A stretch of 64,000 nucleotides of DNA from Chaetorhynchus papuensis (GCA_013396525.1 VWYX01000662.1:409574-473573); one strand, 5' to 3'. Counted from the stretch's first letter, positions 23,201-35,600 are shown. Notes: generated from the letters alone by a model not told the origin. Numbers and translations are program-made.

Positions 23201-25985
23201 CCAGGGACTTGAAAAGGTTCAGTTTCCTTCAGCTTTATGCTGTTTTCTCCCTCAACTGGGGAACAAGTAGGCTCCCAATACATTCTTCTGGACTCTCCCA
23301 TCTCCTGTTCATGCTGTTTTGGTTGCATTTGCCCCAGTTATAGTTCTCATGCCCTTTCCTACCCCATATCAGAGTTTCAGTTTGACCCCAGTTCCCCTTC
23401 TTATTTTCCTGCTCACTGGCAACTGGCATTGTTTTGTTCATCTTTTAGGTCAAATGGTACCTAAAAGAAGCCTTGAAGTTCTGGCCAGGCTAGCACTTAT
23501 CACAAAAGTGAGTATTTATTTGGCCCTAATTTGCTGAGAAATTTAGCTTTCTCGAATGAGCTTTCTCTTTTGAGCAGAGGCATGCTGCTAACCAAAGAGA
23601 CCTTGGCCAGTCCCAGGGGTCTGTCAAGGTGGGCAGCCCCACGAACTGACTCCTGAGGACAGCAGTCACATGAACACTGAATTAGGCATTCTTGGATGTG
23701 CAGCTATAGGTTTTGCACACCCAGGAAATACAAATTCCTTTCTGCAGCTCATCTCCTTTTGCTATAGTTAGTTCTCTCCTCTTTCTCTTCTTCTCCTATG
23801 AAGTGTCTTGAAGGCACATCTCAAAGTTTTAGTGGTGCTTAAATGGAAATGAGATAACCAGCCCACGTAATGGGCAGTTTCCTGGCAGATTCTCTTTTCT
23901 TAAATGTACTATCTGAGTTTAATGAGTTGAAACTCACAACTATAATTAGCAAAATACTTAAGATACTACTCTCTGAACTTAATTGAATTTAATTTACAGT
24001 CTGAACAAATACATTTACGTGTTGAAGCAAATGTTTGCATTTATTTTAAAGTATTAATCTCTTCTTATCTTCCAGACCTTAGTGAGGCAAAAGTTCACTC
24101 ATTAAGCTTTGTGGTACTAGGACATCTGACTTTGCTTGGCTTGAAAACTGAATTTGTGAAACTTGATCCCTGACCATATCATAAATGAACTTAAGCTCTT
24201 CTAATGGAAAAAATGTTATCAGCTTTTAAATGTATGTGCTTAAGCCTTGAAGGAATGCTGTCTAGTATTAGCACAGCAACCTGCAAATTCACCACAAAAA
24301 AAATAGAAGGGCTTAACAGTGATTAAGCTGTGGGCAGTGTTTGAAAAAGATAGTGGGTTTTTGGTGGATTTAAAAACTAATTAATTTATTTTTTCTTTAT
24401 TTCAGATTGATTTCTAAGCATTTTGCTCTGCAAGGCTCTGTTGCTCTAAATTCTGTCCATTTTACTCTGTCAGTATGGGACTCCATTGTGAGATTTTTTA
24501 AGTGGTATCGACATAACTGACAGGACAGTTTATTTTCCTATGGAATTTCCTAATATTGCAGTTAGCCAAAAACATCATGCTTTACAGATCCAGGCACCTT
24601 GAGCAGAATTTCTTTGCCAACCAGAGGTCATGAAACCAAGGGCAGAAATCAGCATGAGGAGACCAGACACCTGACTGTCTGCAGTGTTACTCCTCAGAGC
24701 CCATTAAGGCAAATAAAGGTCCCTTCTGTTCTGGACTTGGAGAGAGAATTCAGCAGCAGTTGGGGACTTTCACTGAAGCAAACAGAAGCCAAATATTCAT
24801 CAGAATATGAAGTGTTGGAAAGCTGTAGATGGCAATATCCTGCAGTAGCAGGTGCAGGGGCTGGAGTAAGACTTAAGTAGAAGCTGGAAGAGGTGAGAAA
24901 AACATCAGCCTGTGAGCAGCAAAACAGCTCCCAGGGCAGGCTAGTGGAGAAGCTGGCACTGAATGGGTTCTCTGCTGTCCTCCCCATCCATGCTCCTGTA
25001 TCAATATTTTTAGAAAGAGACTGCTTCTTGGGAAAACCAATTAAGAGAGAAGTGAGTGCAAAAGCAAGATATCTACGTGGTTACAGGTGTGCAAAGGCAA
25101 CTAGAAGACAGCTTTTACTCTCAGAGGTTCCAGTCTCATCCTGCTTTGGCAAACAACAGAAAATTGTGAACAGGGAAGGCTATATTCTGACTCCGACTTT
25201 TTTCTTACCAATGCTGTAAGTGGAGTCTTACAGCTTCTTCTTACAGTAACCAGGCCACTAGACATCACAGACCACTGGGCCTTATTTCTTTCTGTCTCTG
25301 GGTCTTTTGAGCTGGAAAAGAGACTGTCTATATCAATGCACAGGTTCATGACTTCAAATTTGATAGTGGTCAGAATTGCCAAATGGGATTCATTAAACTG
25401 TCAAACCAGACACTCTACTAGTGTTTGCCTCTGGTAATCTGAGGAGAAGGTAATAGTAGGTTATTGTGGTTTAAAGGAATATCTCTGAGAGTTTCCATGC
25501 TGCAACATGGCTTGAGGCATCCCTGGTGCCATTGGAGTGGCCAGGCCGGGGGCAGCTGGCACAGCACCTGGAGTGGCAGCAGCACAGGGATGACCCTGAG
25601 TGGATTCTGATCAGTAAAACACTTAAAATTTCACATTTAAAATTTCATCCAGGTCTGTCAGCAGGACCTGCATCAACCTTAAAGTGTTGCCTGAGTATAC
25701 AACTGGAGCAAGCCCACACGAGTAGTTAAAACTGCAACATCCAAAGGTCCAAAGGAAAGCTGATTTTGTCTGTGCTGGGTGAAGGTGCTGTGGTTCATTT
25801 TGGTGTGCAAGGAGTTTGTTTGTTTGTTTGCTAACTTGCCCCTTTTGATCATTACACCCATATGAAAACCATCTGGGGAGAAGGCCACAAACTTGCTCCG
25901 TGGTTCCACACAGCTCATGTTGTAAATGCTGTTGAGTTTTATTACACTAACCATTAGCCTCAGCACATAAAAAAGGGCTCATTTT
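17235..25985. other. Long unique-looking non-coding block
   Basis: Nearly 9 kb with no CR1, LTR, RNA gene or convincing exon. A 160-codon plus-strand frame (21590-22072) is the longest free of simple repeats, but it has no recognisable domain and overlaps an opposite-strand frame. Around 19085-19300 and 22825-22870 there are runs with TTAATTATTAA and TTAAATTAATTAG, plausible homeodomain-type clusters. A (TTTG)n run sits at 25815-25830. Confidence 0.45.
25815..25830. repeat. (TTTG)n simple repeat
   Basis: Four tandem copies of a TTTG unit. No adjacent transposon body is recognised. Confidence 0.75.
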
Positions 25986-25989
25986 AATT

Positions 25990-26540
25990 TCACAGCTCTT
26001 TCCAAATAGGTGTGCATGGGAAAAGGCCTGCCCTGTGTCGGGTCAGCTGCAATATTGCCCCATTGGGAAGCCGTGTGTCCCCTGGACCTTCGTGCAGCTG
26101 TTCCTCTGCAAGTGCTGGCCTGGCTGGGTGGGAGCCCCACGTCCCATCCTGCAGCCGTGGTGTGGCACAGTGGAATCTGCTCTGGGCTTTGTGCAGCCTC
26201 CTTAGGACTATAAGGCTCCTGCCTGTTCACATGGCTTCCTCTGTCTCCTCTTGGTTCAAACCCAGGAGCTCGTTTGCAAGTTTTTCAGGCTTCCCAGCCC
26301 AGATGGAATGGAGGGGAATGCCATGGGCCCAGTGTGTTCGGTCACACACATGCGCAGCACCCCGGGATGCCCAGGGAGTGATCTGAGTGCAAGGAGGAAG
26401 GATAGAAACCTCACACCTTCTTTTCTCTCACACCCACACACCCACTCGTGTGCATAAGGGTGAAGCTCTGATCCCATGCCTGTGGCTACCCTGCTTCCTC
26501 TTGAATCACACCACCCACAAAGTAAGCAGGCTTTAAAACT
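25990..26540. other. GC-richer patch, no gene recognised
   Basis: GC content and CpG frequency are visibly above the flanks (for example GTGTCGGGTCAGC, AGCCGTGG, CACCCCGGGATGCC). Several overlapping short frames occur, the longest 124 codons on the plus strand (26012-26386). None shows a domain or an obvious donor/acceptor arrangement. It could be a distal regulatory CpG cluster or a non-coding RNA promoter, or simply composition drift. Confidence 0.35.
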
Positions 26541-26544
26541 TGGC

Positions 26545-28700
26545 ATTAAGAAAAACAGAAGTAGATTTTCCTGCTGTTAAATTAATCTGGCAAGGCAAAC
26601 CCATCCCTTATAACATGAAACTTTAACAAGCTCTTGCATTGAGATGCCCTAATTTGAACAAGGAAAAGTTTGCAAGGAACTGAGAGCTGAATTTTCACTC
26701 AGAGATAAGGCTATATACCTCTCTGCCTGCAAGCCCACGGGTATTTAAAAAAACCCACAAAACAAAACAGAATGTCTCTACATATTTAAATAAATTAAAA
26801 TGAACCTGCTCTAGATGAAACATTCAATTCAATTCCTTAACTGAGTTTCTAAAGGGTGAGCTCCACTACAAAAGAAACTTATTAAAGAATAATGAAGACT
26901 GTCAAAAACCATATGCTTAAAAGCTAGTAAATAACAAAGTAAGGCTTTTAGTCATCTTGACTGGACAAGGTGAGGTCAAAAAGAAACAACAACACATCCA
27001 GCACCATGGCAATGGGCTTTTCATGCTTCTCGTCTTCAGGAATTGCATTTTTAGAAAGAAGTCTTCCTTTCCTTCAGTCAGACATTCTCTTCTGTTAATC
27101 ACTGTCTTTAGCCTGACCCTCTGAAATAGAAATTCTCTTTTATGCAATATTTTACTTGAAGTGGTGTGTTTCTTTCTTTTTTTTTTTTTGGCTGAAGCTA
27201 TGCTTCCCTCCCTTGGAAGCACAGACAACTGAATGAAAGAATAACATATTCTAAGCCATCGGTGAAATGCTTTTTCAAACAACTTTGTGTTAGGTGGAAC
27301 CTGGGGCTGTCATTTACTTGACATTCATTTATACTGAATCAGTTAATAAGTCAGATCTTGTGTCATGTTAAGCATTTTTTCCTTGTTTATTTTCCTTGCA
27401 TTAATAGCCATATTGCAATTGGACACAATGCCCTGAGCAAAATTTAATTCACTGGCACTGATTTACAACTGTAGAACATGTTCTGATGGGGATAGCTGTT
27501 GAAAAAAAGGATCATTTTAAAACCATATGCAAGCATAAAGAACTGATCAGTTGACATCTAGTTTTTGCTGTGTGGGAACGGAGTAGTTGTTAATTATTTT
27601 ATTTTTGTTGTTGTTGTTGTTTCCTCTTTTGTTCTTTATAAGTAGGCAAATGTTCAGTGGTGATCAGGTGTTGTTTTATCTTAAATACTGTTTGACAGCC
27701 TCGGGGTTAACAGAAATCTCACTGCAAAATGTTCATAAACTCACCATGACAAGAGCAGAGGCTTGGAGCACCATGCTCAGTCATGTAAGGATGTGTCTGA
27801 AATTGAACTTAGAAGCCAATAATATCTGAACAATCAACACTGCCTATGTTACACTTTTTTAAGTAAAGGAAATCTTTCTCCAATGTGACCTTGATGTGTA
27901 AACAAGAGGTAATTAATAAAGGCACTGGTGCCATTTCATGGAACATGAACTTCCCCCTCCAAAATCTTAGCATTGAAAATCAAAGTACATTTTGGTATTT
28001 CTGATGCCCAAAGCATTTTAAAAAAACCCCCAATAACAACAACAACAAGAGTCAGAAGTTACACAGCCAGGATTTGCTGGCTGGAGGACACTGGAGGAAG
28101 GGAATAGAGGAAATGCTAATTCCTAACCCTGGGAATAGCTTAATAATGTGGTTCTGCAGCCTGTACCCTCAGTTTCTATTCTTCTTTTCTTCCAATTCCT
28201 TTACAACAGCCAACCAAATAATAAAACCCTTTTTCTTTACCTTAGTATCCCATGTCTAAACTAGGAAACAGAATGTATCATTTGCAATGAGAGGCTATTC
28301 TAAAGCTACAAAGTTTTGTTTGAGTCTAATTCTGACACTGTTCAAGATTTTTGGATAAGCCTCATGCATAATAAAAAAAAAGCATATTTAATACAGGCCA
28401 TCTGTAATTTCTGTGTCAGTAGTGAGCTACATAATTGTTTTGAAAATATACATCATTCATTATATATGAATAATTATGTAACAGAAAAAAAGACATTGTA
28501 CAAATAATTTCAACCCAGTTTTGGCCCTAATAAGTATGTGAGGTACCTATTTCCAAGATACAAAGTATATTTTAAAATAACCAAGTGAATTTATTAAATG
28601 CTGTATAAAGCTGATATAGCATTGCATACTTATGGTGTCAGAAGTGTTTAACTTTGCTTTCCAGTTGTCTTACCCTAAGAGCTTGTAAAGCATACTGCCT
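26545..28700. other. Unique-looking non-coding DNA
   Basis: AT-rich sequence with short simple repeats only: a T run near 27179-27190, (TTG)n at 27604-27621 and a CAA run near 28034-28047. No gene or transposon is recognised. Confidence 0.45.
27604..27621. repeat. (TTG)n simple repeat
   Basis: About five to six tandem TTG units followed by a T/C-rich stretch. It is an isolated microsatellite. Confidence 0.75.
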
Positions 28701-28702
28701 TG

Positions 28703-28753
28703 GAAAAAGTCTTTAGAAAAAGGGAGGGAAATGGGGAAAAGGAGAGAAAAGGG
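28703..28753. repeat. Purine-rich left flank of gap
   Basis: Almost pure A/G on the plus strand (for example AAAAAGGGAGGGAAATGGGG), with no regular period. It leads straight into the N run. Together with the array on the far side it suggests the gap lies inside a long purine tract. Confidence 0.7.
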
Positions 28754-28928
28754 NNNNNNNNNNNNNNNNNNNNNNNNNNNNNNNNNNNNNNNNNNNNNNN
28801 NNNNNNNNNNNNNNNNNNNNNNNNNNNNNNNNNNNNNNNNNNNNNNNNNNNNNNNNNNNNNNNNNNNNNNNNNNNNNNNNNNNNNNNNNNNNNNNNNNNN
28901 NNNNNNNNNNNNNNNNNNNNNNNNNNNN
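28754..28928. other. Assembly gap, 175 N
   Basis: A run of undetermined bases. The right edge is in AAGG repeat and the left edge is irregular purine-rich sequence, so the missing part is probably more of the same low-complexity tract. The stated length may be an estimate. Confidence 0.99.
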
Positions 28929-29036
28929 AGGAAGGAAGGAAGGAAGGAAGGAAGGAAGGAAGGAAGGAAGGAAGGAAGGAAGGAAGGAAGGAAGGAAGGA
29001 AGGAAGGAAGGAAGGAAGGAAGGGAGGGAGGGACAC
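28929..29036. repeat. (AAGG)n microsatellite
   Basis: About 25 tandem AGGA/AAGG units ending in GGGAGGGAGGGA. This is the same motif as the array at 17.03-17.23 kb but with the purine strand on plus. It borders the N gap, so the true array may be much longer. Translated products across it are repeat artefacts. Confidence 0.97.
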
Positions 29037-29039
29037 ACG

Positions 29040-30054
29040 GACAAAGTTTCATTTTCACTCATTCATTTCACTCATACCATCAAAGTCAAATTAGGATTTC
29101 TAAGTTTTATTGTACATAATTATCTCTTCCTGCAAATTTAAGTCCTAGAACTATTTGCTAAGCATCACATGTAACACTGACAGGCAAGTGCAGTGGTCTG
29201 TAGCATCTACTTAGTCCATGTTATTTGAAAGTCAAACTATGCTTGTGAAGCAGGACACCCATTTGAAGGTCTCATGAATACTTTAACCTCCTTTCGTTGA
29301 TAGTCTAGTGGTAGCTACCTTGCTTGCTGTAGTATTATTTGTCTCAAGTTTTTGCACTGAAAAGCTACGGGGAATTTATTTACATTTTGTTTGTTTTTGG
29401 CAAAGATAATTACTATTTCTAATAGGATTTGTACACTTACCACTGGACATGATCAAGATTTGGAAATCCACCTTTAGTGGGTTTTTGAGATCCTGGCTGT
29501 TTTTCTTTTCAAATCAGAAAAATAACAAATGTTCTGCATACAGAATTCCAAAACAATTTTACTAACTGTAAAATTAGAATTTTACTTTCTTTTCATTTTC
29601 TTTGGTTGTATTTACTTAATTTATGATGTCACGGTATGGTATTTCATCATTTCTTAGCATAGTATATTAAAAATCAGTAAGAGCTATAATTACATTCATT
29701 ATACTTCAGCATCTTTTCCAGATTAGAATCTCCTGTTCATCCTAAAGTGAAATGCCTGACAAAAAACCAGTTTCATTTATAGAATGAGTCAAATAATATA
29801 CAAATTAGGGGACTGATTATATTTTCAATATCTTTCACTACATATTTTAATATTAATAAAAATACTGTCACTCTAATTTATACCTTGAATAACTTATTTG
29901 CTACATCAGAGTGTGTGTTGTAATGAAATTTAAAGTGCCAAATGGTTTCATTGCAACACACATGGGTGACACTGTGTTCCTGACAAGGTGACGCATTTCA
30001 ATTAGAACCAATTAATGGATGTTTACAGGCATTTTAAAAATTATGTGAAATGAA
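29040..30054. other. AT-rich non-coding DNA
   Basis: Strongly AT-rich, with no recognised gene, RNA or transposon. Confidence 0.45.
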
Positions 30055-30055
30055 G

Positions 30056-30310
30056 TCACAGAATCACAGAATTGCTAGGATTTATCCATGATTTTTCAAA
30101 AATAATGGAAAGCAGCAGAGCAACCACATCTTCCAGCCCCTTCAGCACCCATGGGTGCATGCCATCAAGGCCCATGGATTTAGGGTGTTTAGCCTGCCTA
30201 TCCAATCTCCAACCCAACCCTCTGTGACCAGGGGCAAGTCTTCCTTTCTTCAGCCTTCTCTTACCTCTACTGCTCTGGTTTTGTATGCTGTACCATAATT
30301 CTACACCGCT
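30056..30310 (-). mobile_element. CR1 LINE, short tail fused to internal ORF2
   Basis: The first 25 bases (GTCACAGAATCACAGAATTG) are the terminal CR1 tail in reverse complement. From about 30085 to 30300 the minus strand instead matches the ORF2 segment between endonuclease and reverse transcriptase. Across a frameshift, residues like MGLDGMHPWVLKGLEDVVA and SIIFEKSW resemble the CR1 consensus around the MGPDGIHPRVLK motif. Everything from reverse transcriptase through most of the 3' region is missing. It is a dead, internally deleted fragment, or a tail remnant adjoining a second fragment. Confidence 0.75.
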
Positions 30311-30314
30311 GCTG

Positions 30315-33300
30315 CTAACATTTTATGCAAAATTGTAAACAAATAAAAAAGAAGACAAGGGGAAAAAAACATGTAGAACTCCCACCAAGGTGACAGGGAA
30401 GTTTGCATGTTGATAGATTGGTGGTAGATTTCAAATCTGTGCTTTGTCATTCACTTAATTTACATGTCTGAATAAGAGGCTGAATGACCTTTGGCCATAT
30501 GTCACAACTTATGGTGATCACTGAAAAGAAGCAATAAAAGAGAAACCACAGTTGGTCAAACTATGGATCAGGTGTGTCTAGGCACTCAGATTTAGCTTAG
30601 AGAGAAGAAGCAGCCATCCGTTGAGGAAGAGCCTTCCTAGAATCTCAGTCCAAATTGGAATGAAACATTAGGTGGTTCCGAAACTTTTAAGTGTTTTTGC
30701 ACTTAGATTTGCTGGCCAAGTTGAGAAGGTCACCATGACAGCAGGCTGTGAACGGGGCTACTCCCGCAGTATTTATGAATGCAGGTAGAGAAAAAAGCAT
30801 TTTCAGGCAAGATTCCCACCTGAATTTTGCAAACATAGAAACAACACTCCAACTCAATTCAAAATGTGCGCCTGATGTGTCTGCGCAGATAGTATAAACC
30901 ACAGTATCAGAAAAACACATTATCTGCAACTTGGCAAAAAAAGCACCACTTTCTATGGAATGTCTCAATATTCATTTGTTATTTCTTTCTTCTTTCACTG
31001 CACTGCTGTAGATAATTTCTCTTGTTCTGTCTCACATTGTTCTTGGTTAGTGGCACTTGCCTGAAATTAGTTTCTAATTGGGATAAATGAACTGCATGTA
31101 TTCATGGGGCCTGGGCAGTTGTTTTTGGCTTCCAGCAAAAAGCAGTGAACAAGCAAATTCTGGTGGCTGCTGACAGCTGTTTCACATAGGCTCGTGTTAT
31201 CAGGGCAAACACATGTAAACGATATGAATAAATAACGTGCAAATGTTTATAAATTGAGTGAATTTAACTTTATCAGATTATCCTCAAGCTAGTTTTAGAC
31301 TGAATTTAGTGGCGCTAAATCGTTTAGCAAGTATCACAGGATAATGCTTCTTATCAACACACTGGGAATATGGTTCCTTTTTTTTTACCTTTCCACTTGA
31401 TACTCATGGTGCAAGAATTTCTAACTCAAGACAAAGCAAGGTCAGCAAGGAGTTTGTGACAAGCCTCCTGGGTGTGTACTCACGTGAGCAGTTCACCATC
31501 CCATCCTGCCAAAAAGCTCACCAAACCCAATATGTACAGAAGTATGTTCTTATTTTCTAGCCAAAAACGTTGCTGGGTTTGGCTTTCAAAATGTTGGCAC
31601 CTACAAAATGCTGTACAAAGAAGCCATTAATGTGAACTGTAAATCATAGTGGATGTTAAACAGTTGCTCAGTTTACCTGGATATCGCGAATGGTTTGAGA
31701 AATTGGAGACAGAATCCTCCATTCACCTTTCTTTTCTTTTTATTAGAAATTCACTGCAAAGGAAAGATTCATTCAGGGTAAGTTGTCTCAGTCCCCTGTG
31801 TTCTAAACACAAATCACTGCAAGAAGTAACCAAACATATTTAGGAAATAATCAAAGTCAAAGCTAATATTTTCAGGGCATTCACCTCTGCTGAAGTATGG
31901 TGAACATTTACCCTTCTATGGGTCATATACAACTCTCTGTCAATTTACTGTAAACTTGCTTAACATCACTGCAATGAATTTTCAGTTTATACAAAATTCT
32001 TTTTAGACCTGGCATTTACACTGTGACACCTTCAACCGAGTTCTAAGTTGGCAATGTACAGTGTTGTTGTGTAGTGATGGTCTCGTTTAACTAGGCAGTT
32101 TACTCAACAATTTCCACTTTCTGCTTCTGCTGGGATCTGTTCTTGTCCCTGTTTTATTTATGAAAAATTGCTGCTTGCCCTTTAATATGTTAAATTGTCA
32201 TTTTATTGCTTCTGCTAAATATGTTTTTATCCATAATCCTATAGTGGCTGAATTAATCTGTACATTTAACACCATTGATTCAATTACACTCAGAATGATT
32301 ATTGCAAATTGAATTCTACTCTTCTTTTTTGTTTAATATACACAGGAACTAACTACATAGGATTTTGATGCAAATCAAGAACTAAGATGTTAGAGATGTG
32401 TAAATATCTTTACCTCCAGAAGTCCTTGGTGATTCACTAAAGATATAGTGCTTGTAGCAGAATTGATTTACAGTGAGATTCAAAGCTGAGTCCAAAAGAA
32501 GACTGAGTTTAAATTCAAATCAATAAAACTTCCTTAAGTCATTAGTTTAAAAATATTGCATGTTCACCTGATTATTTTCTTAATAAAGGTTTTGGATTCT
32601 GGCAATTGGTAGTTATTATAGTAGCTACTTCCACTGCATATTAAAAATGTTTCAACTCTAGCTAATATTTCCAGGGCTTTGGTCTTATCTCTTTGGAACT
32701 TCATCCTCTGAATTTAAGAATTCACTATAAGATAGCCTATTCCTTGTAGATAAAACTACCTCTTAACTTTTTACTTGACCAACAGAATAGACTGTTCTTC
32801 ATGGATTTGAAACCAATTCAACAAAATATATGGTCACATAATGTCTTGCCTGTGGCCTGGAGCCTGGTTTGTTCTCTGCCTCCTGTGAAATTTGGAGGAC
32901 TGCAGATACCTTACTCCTTTCTTTCCCAGTTTGCTCTCTTTCTGCTTTAACAAAATTCTGATTACACCTGCTATCAGAATGAGGTGTCCTTTTGAGAATG
33001 TTCCTTCTAAGAGGGCTTTTTTTGTCACCAGAAGTACAGTTTGATGCTTAAATGACCTTGGGAGTTAATCACTTCTTCCCCACTGGGCTTTAGAATTGTA
33101 ACAAAGTAATTCTGGGAAAAAGATCTGGCAGATGAAATTATTTTATTTCTTTTTCTGGCATACTGTCAAGGTACATTTACCTGTGTTAAGAGCACTAAAT
33201 GAAACCCTTATAAAAATAAAATCTGCCAAAGCAAAGTTTCTTTCTTGCTGTTCCACTTCCTAAGCATTATGCACAGTTTTATGTTCATTTATGTGTTCAG

Positions 33301-34680
33301 AGATTAAAGAAAATGTTTATAGTCTTCACTCCTGAAAGAAAGATTATAAATAAATCATTCTTCTGTATTTGACAATTTTTGCTCAGGACATCTGATATCA
33401 AGAAAATCAGATCTTGAGAGAAGACAAGCACATCCCCCAGCATGTTATTAGAAAAAAAATCAGATTATTGTTTTCATTAGAGGAACTCATTTGTTGGCCA
33501 CACTGAGGCACAGATACGATTCCTCATGGTACGACAATGTATCAGTGAGGAGGAAATAAGGGTTGCATTCCTGTGGAGCACCTTTTTTGCGCCCAAATCC
33601 TGTTGGCACAACCCTTGTGCCTGAAGCCCTGAGCCTGCAATGCAAGCAACAATGGATCCTGTCTTCTACAGTCCTTGAGAATAATAATTCTCATCAACAG
33701 CCTGGAAAAACAGATACTCCTGAAAAGTACATGTGTTATGCTAGCCATATTGAAGTCAAAATGCCATCGTGGAGACACCAGAACTTTGGGTCACATTAAG
33801 TCACAAATATCAATATGCCTGCATATGCCCCAAAGTAGAGGCTTCACTCCAGCTAAAAAGCACCATGTAACAGATGCAGCAGATGTTTAATGGCTGCACC
33901 ATTGACAATGTGTTTAACTGTTATTAATATTTATAATTCAGTAATGATAACCATGGCTCCAAAGTGCACTAAATGCACTCTCGTTATTGCTTTAAGTTAA
34001 ACCTTTGTCTCAGTTAATTGGCTATGTGTCCCACTCCTATGCAACCCATATGGCAAGGCCAGGAAATAATAATATTGTTATGCTGGAAAAAATTAGTGAC
34101 TGCTCTCGAGTGACTGTTTGGTCTCCAGACAATTATTGAACTGGTTCAGCAATGGTCGTGCTAAACACCCATCCTTCAGCCTAAAGGAAAGACGTAATTA
34201 AACTACATTTAGTGACATCCCTAGAAAGAGCAAGACAATCAAAAGCTGCTACCTGTGGCCTGAGAGGCTGACTGGTTATAATGGCAGGAACACAAGGCTG
34301 GCATGGAAAGTTTTGTATGGGTATTTCAGCAGAAAATGTGAATATAAAGCCATCAAAGTGAGAGAAGGAGTCAGGGGTATGGCCAAATAAAATGAAGGAA
34401 ATACTGTTTTGTTATGGAAATTGGTAGAAAGAAAGGCTGGGGAATTTCTTATCAGGAGAGTGGCGATTATAGCTAGTGAGATCCAGGAAAGACCCTGTGG
34501 TAAACTGTCTTTCAAAATGAAGATGGACCAAAGAACACATCCAAGAAGTTTTCCTTCTCTTTGTCCTCAAAACAGAAAACAAGGCTGCTGGCATTTGGCT
34601 AAGGGGTAGTGCCAAAAGGGTTAACAGCCATGCAACTTTGATCTTATACAAGGCTTTTAACTGATAGCCTTAAACCAATC
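30315..34680. other. Unique-looking non-coding DNA with a possible conserved element
   Basis: No transposon or gene is recognised over more than 4 kb. Two blocks look motif-dense. At about 31165-31345 there is an E-box CAGCTG, GTAAAC, TTTATAAA and the near-palindrome TTAGTGGCGCTAA. At about 33890-34200 there is the inverted SOX-like pair CATTGACAATG (33900-33910) and TTAATT/ATTATT cores. Constraint cannot be judged from one genome. Confidence 0.4.
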
Positions 34681-34685
34681 AACAG

Positions 34686-34968
34686 ATCATAGAATCACAG
34701 AATCACAGAATTGCCAGGCTGGAAGAGACCTCCAAGGTCATTGAGTCCAACCCATGCCCCAACACCTCAACTCAACTAAACCATGGCACTGAGCACTACA
34801 CCCAATCTCTTTTTAACACATCCAGGGATGGTGACTCCACCAGGTCCCTGGGTAGACTATTCCAATATTTTATGACTTTTTCTGTAAAAAACTTCTTCCT
34901 AATATCCAATCTATATTTTCCTTGGCGCAGCTTAAGACTGTGTTCTCTTGTACTCTTGTACTGCGCTT
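34686..34968 (-). mobile_element. CR1 LINE 3' end (tail and 3' UTR)
   Basis: A textbook avian CR1 3' terminus on the minus strand. It opens with two to three copies of the AGAATCACA-type terminal repeat. It then reads GCTGGAAGAGACCTCCAAGG, TCATTGAGTCCAACCC, the GATGGTGACTCCACC block and CTTCTTCCTAATATCCAATC up to GTTCTCTTGTACTC. The copy is 5'-truncated to about 280 bp, typical of CR1. It diverges less from consensus than most copies in this window, so it is probably one of the younger insertions here. Confidence 0.93.
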
Positions 34969-35478
34969 CATACTTGTGTATAAGATTTTTTTTAATTGTT
35001 TGTATAGTTAGTTAGACTCCAATCCCTCCTTCCATATAATTAGAGAAAATATTTCTACTCTCACACAAGATTGGATCTGACCAAAGCAAAAGAGAACCCA
35101 AACATTGGATAAGAGATTGAAACAGCAGACTGCAGTTTTGCTTATATCTGTATTACATATACAACATTCAGTTCTATTTAGCAGAGAGAAACCCTTTCAC
35201 TCACCTCCTGGGATCTCAAGAGAGGAGACTGAGCTTGCTCAAGTTATCCATTGCAGTTTCCTCTTCCAGCCAAAACATCGTCCTAGCCACTGGGTCACGG
35301 CATTAAGTACATTGACATTCTGTATCTAAACCATGAAGAATTGTTAGATAACTAACCATCACTTGTTTTTCTTTGAATTTTCTCCTTCAAAACAAATACT
35401 GGTAGCATTAATAATCAGTTAGTTATTAAATCTCACTGTGCCAGAGTGTATTCATAAATATGGGACAACTTCATGTCT

Positions 35479-35600
35479 AAAAACAAACCTAGAAACAGAC
35501 AAACAAAAACCCTAAATAAACAAAAAACAACAACAAACAACCAAAAAAACCCCAAAAAAACCAAGAAGTCCAAAAGAAACCAAGGATTTAAAAACAATGT
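35479..35600. repeat. A/C-rich low-complexity tract
   Basis: About 120 bases of A and C with almost no T or G on the plus strand (units such as AAACAAAC, CAACAACAAACAACC, AAAAAAACCCC). It is irregular rather than a single-period microsatellite. It resembles the tract at 58.57-58.67 kb. Confidence 0.85.

Noticed and set aside
26012..26386. 124-codon Ser/Pro-rich frame in the GC-rich patch
   Set aside because: Overlapping frames on both strands and no recognisable family; explained by GC-rich composition with few stops.
28670..29141. Frames of 107-139 codons spanning the gap
   Set aside because: Most of each is undetermined X from the N run, and the rest is AAGG repeat.
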